A DNA stretch of 64,000 bases from Nageia nagi (Eukaryota > Pinophyta): contig JBITNC010000002.1 of assembly GCA_050084985.1 (NCBI GenBank), forward strand, positions 4,774,001 to 4,838,000, written 5' to 3'. This document shows positions 61,301-64,000 of this stretch, one piece after another; position 1 is the first letter of the stretch, and each line of letters starts with the position of its first letter. Made by a program: the position numbers and the translations under genes. A model generated the notes under the pieces. It did not search any database. It had not been told where the DNA came from and was given only the letters and a program-made list of their open reading frames with translations.

Positions 61301-61660
61301 TGTACATGTCAAAAGTATAGACCACTGGTTTATGAGATCTACAAGATAGATGCATAGCAAGGACACCTTAATATTCGAGACATGTTTGCAGGAATGCTAT
61401 CAAAACCTTGAAATATTACATCTTTCCAATAATAGTCTGTTGTAAATCCATGCTTTAAATTCACTTGAGATGGAATAAAATTCTTGTGCATATTGGTAGG
61501 CAATGATTTGACTCATTCAGATGAAGATCATGCATTTTCCTTTACATGTTTTGGTAACTTGCATGCATATTCTAATGTTGGATGTCTTTCCAGGTTTATT
61601 GATGAAAACAAAGGCTTTGTGTTGGGCAATGATGGGGTTCTTCTTCGATACGTGGGTTAA
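27948..61660 (+). CDS. HCF136: Photosystem II stability/assembly factor HCF136, chloroplastic
   Basis: Eight exons: 27948-28341, 34691-34926, 35013-35143, 35608-35740, 37964-38086, 39976-40050, 44026-44141, 61594-61660. All introns are GT-AG; phases run 1, 0, 2, 0, 0, 0, 2 and the sum is 1275 nt (424 residues plus TAA), close to the roughly 400 residues usual for the family. Residues 1-65 are a Ser/Thr/Ala-rich chloroplast transit peptide. GRRQ at 69-72 with a hydrophobic stretch and AMA at 96-98 is a twin-arginine lumen signal. [18 protein letters not shown] opens the mature protein. Asp-box-like turns of a seven-bladed propeller follow (KDGGNTW 145-151, DSGESW 192-197, NKGYNW, NGGKTW). It ends [16 protein letters not shown]136 acts in the thylakoid lumen on early PSII reaction-centre assembly. 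Starts at 27948 or 27954 are both possible. Confidence 0.96.
28342..31590 (+). other. HCF136 intron 1, proximal part
   Basis: Non-coding. It includes a 3 x 51-bp tandem repeat (29052-29204) and, around 29998-30140, three imperfect copies of a GTGTGGTTACTTTGAAA word. Open frames are short and unsupported. Confidence 0.6.
29052..29204 (+). repeat. Three tandem 51-bp repeats in intron 1
   Basis: Each unit carries TGCCAAATACATGGCCCATG then GGG..TACACCCTTGAACAAAATAG. All three are open in one frame as [17 protein letters not shown], because 51 is a multiple of 3. No gene context is visible, so it is treated as a repeat. Confidence 0.85.
32102..33362 (+). pseudogene. Acidic reading frame of unknown function in the gypsy element
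   Basis: Two overlapping frames (32102-32962 and 32922-33362) offset by one frameshift near 32930. The first begins [20 protein letters not shown], has a basic RG-rich patch ([17 protein letters not shown]) at residues 41-57, then a long Glu/Asp- and Cys-rich region. Loosely repeated segments recur: [20 protein letters not shown] with [16 protein letters not shown], and [14 protein letters not shown] recognise no domain. It sits where the gag C-terminus, zinc knuckle and protease of a gypsy element would be, but shows no CCHC or DSG/DTG. It could be an accessory or rapidly diverged gag-protease region. Confidence 0.5.
33420..34530 (+). pseudogene. Ty3/gypsy reverse transcriptase and RNase H relic
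   Basis: Blocks in order: [79 protein letters not shown] then NAPTVFS; the catalytic YLDDWTIYG at about 33922-33948; [40 protein letters not shown]; and RNase H with [20 protein letters not shown]. Stops follow PTVFS, lie near the HTQAL segment, follow SQQF and occur in RNase H. Gypsy order is clear from RT to RNase H; integrase is absent. Not functional. Confidence 0.92.
34691..34926 (+). CDS. HCF136: HCF136 exon 2
   Basis: Residues 132-210, [19 protein letters not shown] to SSQLPGDL. Acceptor TTTTACTAG, donor CTG|GTAAGG. Holds two propeller blades. Confidence 0.96.
35013..35143 (+). CDS. HCF136: HCF136 exon 3
   Basis: Residues 211-254, [20 protein letters not shown] to VSATLN plus two bases of Arg. 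The preceding intron is only 86 bp. Acceptor CCTTGTAG, donor CG|GTAGAT. Confidence 0.95.
35608..35740 (+). CDS. HCF136: HCF136 exon 4
   Basis: Completes Arg254, then [16 protein letters not shown] to FYLTWEPGQ. Acceptor CTCTTGCAG, donor CAG|GTGATA. Confidence 0.96.
35741..37963 (+). other. HCF136 intron 4
   Basis: Non-coding, 2223 bp. Between 36640 and 36905 the + strand is A-rich with recurring AATACGG / AAGTACGG / GAAAATAC words; from 36915 to 37120 it turns T-rich. This gives a possible imperfect inverted-repeat or microsatellite-like core. No gene. Confidence 0.5.
37964..38086 (+). CDS. HCF136: HCF136 exon 5
   Basis: [20 protein letters not shown] to [15 protein letters not shown]. RRIQxMGWR is highly conserved in the family. 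Acceptor GGTTTGCAG, donor GGG|GTAATT. Confidence 0.96.
38087..39975 (+). other. HCF136 intron 5
   Basis: Non-coding, 1889 bp. TA microsatellite at about 38160-38172. Two imperfect copies of GATATGAAATCSAAAATYC lie at about 38200 and 38252. Confidence 0.55.
39976..40050 (+). CDS. HCF136: HCF136 exon 6
   Basis: 25 residues, [20 protein letters not shown] then GYRSK. Acceptor ACAACCCAG, donor AAG|GTAGAA. Confidence 0.96.
40051..44025 (+). other. HCF136 intron 6
   Basis: Non-coding, 3975 bp. Around 41557-41760 a 67-codon frame ([12 protein letters not shown], then [18 protein letters not shown]) faintly resembles the C-terminal part of copia gags. 42050-42300 has an LTR-like look (ATATATAAGGG box at about 42162). 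Neither is strong enough to call an element. Confidence 0.4.
44026..44141 (+). CDS. HCF136: HCF136 exon 7
   Basis: [20 protein letters not shown] then [18 protein letters not shown] plus two bases of Lys. Acceptor GAAATGTAG, donor AA|GTGAGT. Confidence 0.96.
44142..47665 (+). other. HCF136 intron 7, part left of element B
   Basis: No gene. Around 46030-46230 two imperfect copies of a GTGCAAAA..TTTAGTC.TGAG block lie between inverted words AAGTAATCGG and CCGATTACTT. GCCAACGTTTGGCTA is repeated at about 46770 and 46818. Confidence 0.4.
47671..48168 (-). repeat. Element B 3' LTR
   Basis: 498 bp. On the + strand it begins TGAAGGATTT and ends TTCTAACA. It differs from the other LTR mainly at AAGTGTACAC (AAGATAACAC in the 5' LTR and in element A's LTRs), plus one T/C in ACTAGTTCTC. 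CTCCCCCTT next to it is the polypurine tract on the complement. Confidence 0.97.
48665..49049 (-). repeat. Array of seven hairpins between pol and 3' LTR (element B)
   Basis: Seven hairpins (+ coordinates from 48665, 48714, 48781, 48839, 48888, 48953, 49026), each around CTCACGCAGAG as read on the + strand. Stems come in three matched types: AAGTTTG/CAAACTT, AAGTTCG/CGAACTT and GAGTTT/AAACTC. So two stem positions vary with their partners while the loop stays constant. ACCACGGAGGTATA separates units. Homologous to element A's array but with its own copy number and order. Confidence 0.9.
49120..53043 (-). pseudogene. Element B gag-pol polyprotein with one nonsense codon
   Basis: 1307 codons plus stop from ATG at 53043 ([20 protein letters not shown]). 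gag to about residue 265; zinc knuckle [14 protein letters not shown] about 269-282; protease [10 protein letters not shown] with DTG at 328-330; integrase with [10 protein letters not shown] and CERCILGKM, then [16 protein letters not shown] (about 576) and [12 protein letters not shown] with [10 protein letters not shown] (about 985); RNase H with [13 protein letters not shown] (about 1150), [11 protein letters not shown] and the C-terminal [15 protein letters not shown]. All expected catalytic motifs are present. The only visible break is TAA at codon 130 (52656-52654) where A has CAA. An in-frame Met at 53097 would add a hydrophobic stretch. Readthrough or a recent mutation are both possible. 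Confidence 0.95.
53842..54232 (-). repeat. 85-bp tandem repeat in element B leader
   Basis: About four and a half copies with a period of exactly 85 bp (GTATCATGAC recurs at 53919, 54004, 54089, 54174). Each unit contains the palindromes CTTAAAATTTAAG and ATGCATCATGCAT. Copies are nearly identical (one A/G seen). Element A has only a single diverged counterpart around 18600-18680. Confidence 0.95.
54640..55640. other. Foreign GC-rich block in element B leader
   Basis: Composition jumps from very AT-rich to strongly GC-rich, above all 55430-55620 (GGAGGAGCTGGGCGG words, GCGCGCGGGGGCGG). Several long frames on both strands are by-products of this composition. The block occupies the place in the leader where element A carries its own PPR-containing block, but the sequences differ. 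The + strand segment 55346-55410 is PPR-like; the rest is unidentified, perhaps host gene or promoter DNA. Confidence 0.55.
55130..55415 (+). pseudogene. PPR-like fragment, antisense to element B
   Basis: The + strand frame at 55367-55410 reads MHPADTVS, stop, TEMIAGHA. With the stop (TGA) at the place of the usual Trp this is the PPR core D.VSWTxMIAGxA, closely parallel to DTVSFTTLIAGYAP in element A. About 130 bp upstream [16 protein letters not shown] and FAACSL resemble another PPR repeat (AIELFxxM..AGL.P....F...L.ACS). Degenerate, frameshifted and on the strand opposite to the element. Confidence 0.45.
56360..56371 (-). other. Element B primer-binding site
   Basis: GCTCTGATACCA on the + strand, the exact complement of TGGTATCAGAGC, two bases from the 5' LTR. 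Confidence 0.95.
56374..56871 (-). repeat. Element B 5' LTR
   Basis: 498 bp, followed on the + strand by the ATGTC duplication. CTATTTATAG in + orientation is the complement of the TATA box region shared with element A. It keeps AAGATAACAC, the version also found in element A. Confidence 0.97.
56877..58607 (+). other. HCF136 intron 7 between element B and the second LTR-like repeat
   Basis: No recognised gene. 57840-58400 is GC-richer with frames open on both strands (66-232 codons), none matching a family I know. It ends in a purine-rich tract (CAAGGAGGTGCAA) just before the LTR-like repeat, so it may be the 3' interior of a non-coding LTR element. Confidence 0.4.
58608..59291 (+). repeat. 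LTR-like dispersed repeat, copy 2
   Basis: Aligns in the same orientation with 2074-2796. Starts TGCTATGGGAATG after a polypurine-like tract. Has ATTATAAAAGGG (TATA-like), CCATGGACAAAATCATAGCC, TTTGCTGGATGTAGACCA and CATTAAAATGAACTAAGTGT. Moderately diverged from copy 1. Confidence 0.55.
59345..59495 (+). repeat. Short tandem repeat in intron 7
   Basis: Three partial copies of ATCTTTATAAACAATCCCTC then CATTGTGTGGCTATTTAGTA, the last one truncated at its start. Confidence 0.75.
59496..61593 (+). other. Distal part of HCF136 intron 7
   Basis: No gene. Around 60605-60745 two imperfect copies of a roughly 70-bp unit (AGTATTCTTTTGGAAGTTT.., ..GTAACTTCAAAAA) occur. The end is T-rich and leads to the acceptor TCTTTCCAG. 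Confidence 0.5.
61594..61660 (+). CDS. HCF136: HCF136 exon 8 (terminal)
   Basis: Completes the Lys, then [20 protein letters not shown], Gly, TAA. Acceptor TCTTTCCAG after a 17,452-bp intron. It is the closing strand of the propeller, so the protein depends on correct splicing across the retroelement-filled intron. Confidence 0.95.
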
Positions 61661-62019
61661 ATAGTTATAAATGCGAATATTTGACATCTGCATAAAGCAT
61701 GATAATTTTGAGGACATGTTGATTCTCATGTGTAATTGTACACTTTGGTATGTGTGAGAGAGATCCACATCTAGTTGTCATGAATTTTTTCTTTCTTGTA
61801 ACATATATCATATTGAAGTTACATCTTTGTTTTTGCAAACATTCAACTGTTATTATTTTGGAATATGTTGAAGTACTTAAAATCATTCTTTATACATTCA
61901 ATAATAATTTTTTGTCATGGATAATCTTATATCTATTATTTCAAAGAAATATTCTTTTTAAGAGAATGTATGCTTTGTCATAATTGGCTGGTTATGTTTA
62001 ACCTCACGTGAAAATATTT
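61661..62019 (+). other. Probable HCF136 3' untranslated region
   Basis: AT-rich sequence after the stop codon, with AATAAT words near 61900 that could serve as plant polyadenylation signals. No canonical AATAAA close to the stop. Confidence 0.35.
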
Positions 62020-62190
62020 TATGGAGATACTTTAGCGCATAGTAATATTAAGGAGATACTTTTGATCCTTCGTAGTATTTGAGATTGTTTTTTGGTAAAT
62101 ACTACATAATAATATTAAATAGATACTTTGGTTCCGTAGTAGTATTTAGGTTGTTTTTGTGGTAAATACTGATTGCATAGTAGCATTTGA
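62020..62190 (+). repeat. Degenerate tandem repeat downstream of HCF136
   Basis: Two to three imperfect units of about 75 bp with AGATACTTT, CGTAGTAGTATTT (or CGTAGTATTTGAG), TTGTTTT and GGTAAATACT. Confidence 0.65.
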
Positions 62191-63244
62191 TTGTTCTTCT
62201 GCATTACATAAGCCATAAAGTAAGTTACATATGTATTATTAAAGACAAAATGAAGATGACCATTATTCTTTTAACAAAGTTTTGTTTTGACATTAGAGAT
62301 TACAACCTTTTATTGTAGTATTAAAAAAATGATTTTATTTTATTTTTATTTTGCTTTGTATTAAAGAGGTTTTCTAGGGCATTTTATCGTTTTTATATAT
62401 TTTTAAATTATTAAAAAAAAGAAGATATTTCTACTTCAAAAGAACAAAATAAGGACATCTCTATGAATGGAAAGCGAATATATTTAAACAATTAAAAAAT
62501 AATTTTAAGAAAAAGAAATACTTTAATTTGGGATTAAAATCCACATGATTACTATATCTATCTTTTTTTAACAAAAAGTTGACATCATCATTTATGCTTT
62601 CACATGTGATTCAATTATAATTGTTCGTTGATATAAGTCTCAATGCCCTTAAGTCAATATGTATATCATCAAATGTTTGAAGTTAATTGTGTTTGACAAA
62701 CCATCTTTGCTTTCAAAATCGGGCTCTACTATACCACTAGTTGTGATGATATTTACCAAAATGTAAAATCATTCTAAATTGATGAATGTTTCATTTTATT
62801 ATGAATCTTAATTTTATTAGAAACAATCATTTAAATACATCACTATCCCATCCCCTTGCCCTAATTATGGCAAATGCCCCTACAATTCATAGATTGATCA
62901 TGAATGCAAGTTCCTCCATGAACTTACCCACTTCAATATACATCTTAATCAATCTATTGGTAAATAACCCTAAATAACTTACCATAACCTCCTTAGAAAA
63001 AAGAAGAGGGAGTATATTGTTGTGAAAATGTTGAAAATCATACCCTTGCCATTTCTTCATTGATAAGATCATTGTATAAGCTATCTATAAAACCTAATTT
63101 TGCAAAGTTGTTGACTTAGAAAATCCAAGTATTGAGTTCCTCAAACATAGTCTTGCAATTTTGACCATTCATATTGCTGAAATTTTCAAATTTATTGTTT
63201 CCCATAGGCTTCCATCTTCCTAGACTTCCAATACCATTCACCTC
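62191..63244. other. No recognisable gene
   Basis: AT-rich. The 60-odd codon frames on both strands around 62786-63072 overlap one another and match no family. Confidence 0.4.
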
Positions 63245-63249
63245 ATTTA

Positions 63250-63905
63250 CAATAGTGGGGATCCCCTAAACCCTAGTAACTATTAAATGTTGATGGTTGA
63301 CCACACCCTAATGAAGCTCTTTGCCATAATCCATGATGTCTTCATATATGGTTTTGCTGAAAAATTGCAATCTCCATGCTTTTAGACAAGTTGGCTATCG
63401 TAAATACTATCGCATTGTTGATCACATTCTCCAATTGTGTGCTATCATTGAATATGTTCTTGTAAAGCCTTTGGTATTGTCATTAGACATATATTTTATA
63501 GGCTTAGGGATGTAGAGCCCCCTGGAGATGTTATATCCCTTATGATGAATTTATATGAATAGGTAATTAGTTAGGTTTGAGTCATCTCTCACCTATCAGA
63601 TAATATCTATAACACTATTGTTATTAAACAAGGTTGCCTTCTTTCACCCACTCTAGTTGGGATCGATATTAATGACCTTGAGTAGATTATCATAAACATT
63701 TTAGGCTTAAATGCAGGTTGTCTACTACATGGGTCAATTATCTCCATCTCACTATTTGCAAATGATATTGTTTTATTGACCCATATAATATATAGGCTTC
63801 CATGTCATATTTACACTTTGAGTAATTTTGTGAAACACATGCTTTTGAAATTATTTAAAAAAAAAACGAAGGTGATCTTTAATATGTCAAAAGAAATTTT
63901 TTCCA
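63250..63905 (+). pseudogene. LINE (L1-type) reverse transcriptase relic
   Basis: Blocks in order on the + strand: GDPLNPSNY and LMKLFAIIHDVF (the G.P..P.NYR...L....K....I motif); QVGYRKYYRIVDHILQLCAI then IE (GFR....T.DHI..L..II); VIKQGCLLSPTLVGIDINDL (the QG.PLSP.LF..Y...L motif); and SLFANDIVLL, in which the catalytic FADD has become FAND. KTKVIFN follows. Several frameshifts and stops. The order is that of non-LTR reverse transcriptases, domains 1 to 6. The element may run past the window edge. Confidence 0.85.
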
Positions 63906-64000
63906 AAATCCATCTTCGTCTTTGAGGGAAACCCATTGATATAGTCATCCTATTCTTAGCTTATCCCTAACTTCTAAGAACAAATTGAATAAGGGCCAAG

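Overview
The window comes from the nuclear genome of a seed plant with a large, AT-rich, retroelement-dominated genome. One host gene is certain: HCF136, the nuclear gene for the thylakoid-lumen photosystem II assembly factor. It is on the + strand in eight exons from 27948 to 61660. Its introns reach 6.3 kb and 17.5 kb and are full of retroelements, a structure typical of conifers and other gymnosperms. That placement is inference from architecture, because no marker gene fixes the species.

Layout. 1-6315: relics of a plant-mobile-domain (PMD) gene on the - strand, broken by an LTR-like repeat and by a short gag-only LTR element (D, 3995-6310, with a GAAAC target duplication). 6316-13390: no recognisable gene, some tandem repeats. 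13400-24990: an old - strand Ty1/copia element (C), split in its gag by a younger + strand copia element (A, 16074-24733, 461-bp LTRs, GGTAG duplication). 24991-27947: mostly empty, with a small terminal-inverted-repeat element carrying a pentatricopeptide-repeat (PPR) fragment. 27948-61660: HCF136. Its intron 1 holds a decayed Ty3/gypsy element with an unusual acidic reading frame. Its intron 7 holds a - strand copia element (B, 47671-56871, 498-bp LTRs, ATGTC duplication) of the same family as A, plus another LTR-like repeat. 61661-64000: repeats and a LINE reverse-transcriptase relic.

A and B are the most informative elements. Their gag-pol proteins are very similar, and both have an extra region between pol and the 3' LTR made of 6-7 copies of a short hairpin. 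The stems change by compensatory substitution between copies, which suggests a selected RNA structure. Both also have long 5' leaders (about 3 kb) in which a GC-richer foreign block sits at the corresponding place but differs between copies. A's block is a degenerate PPR gene fragment in sense; B's carries a PPR-like piece in antisense plus other GC-rich DNA. A third PPR fragment lies in the TIR element, so PPR genes are recurrent cargo here. A has seven in-frame stops but nearly identical LTRs, which suggests it transposed while already defective.

HCF136 appears intact: all splice junctions are GT-AG, phases match, and the spliced frame is 425 codons including the stop. No tRNA, rRNA, CRISPR or bacterial-type operon was seen.
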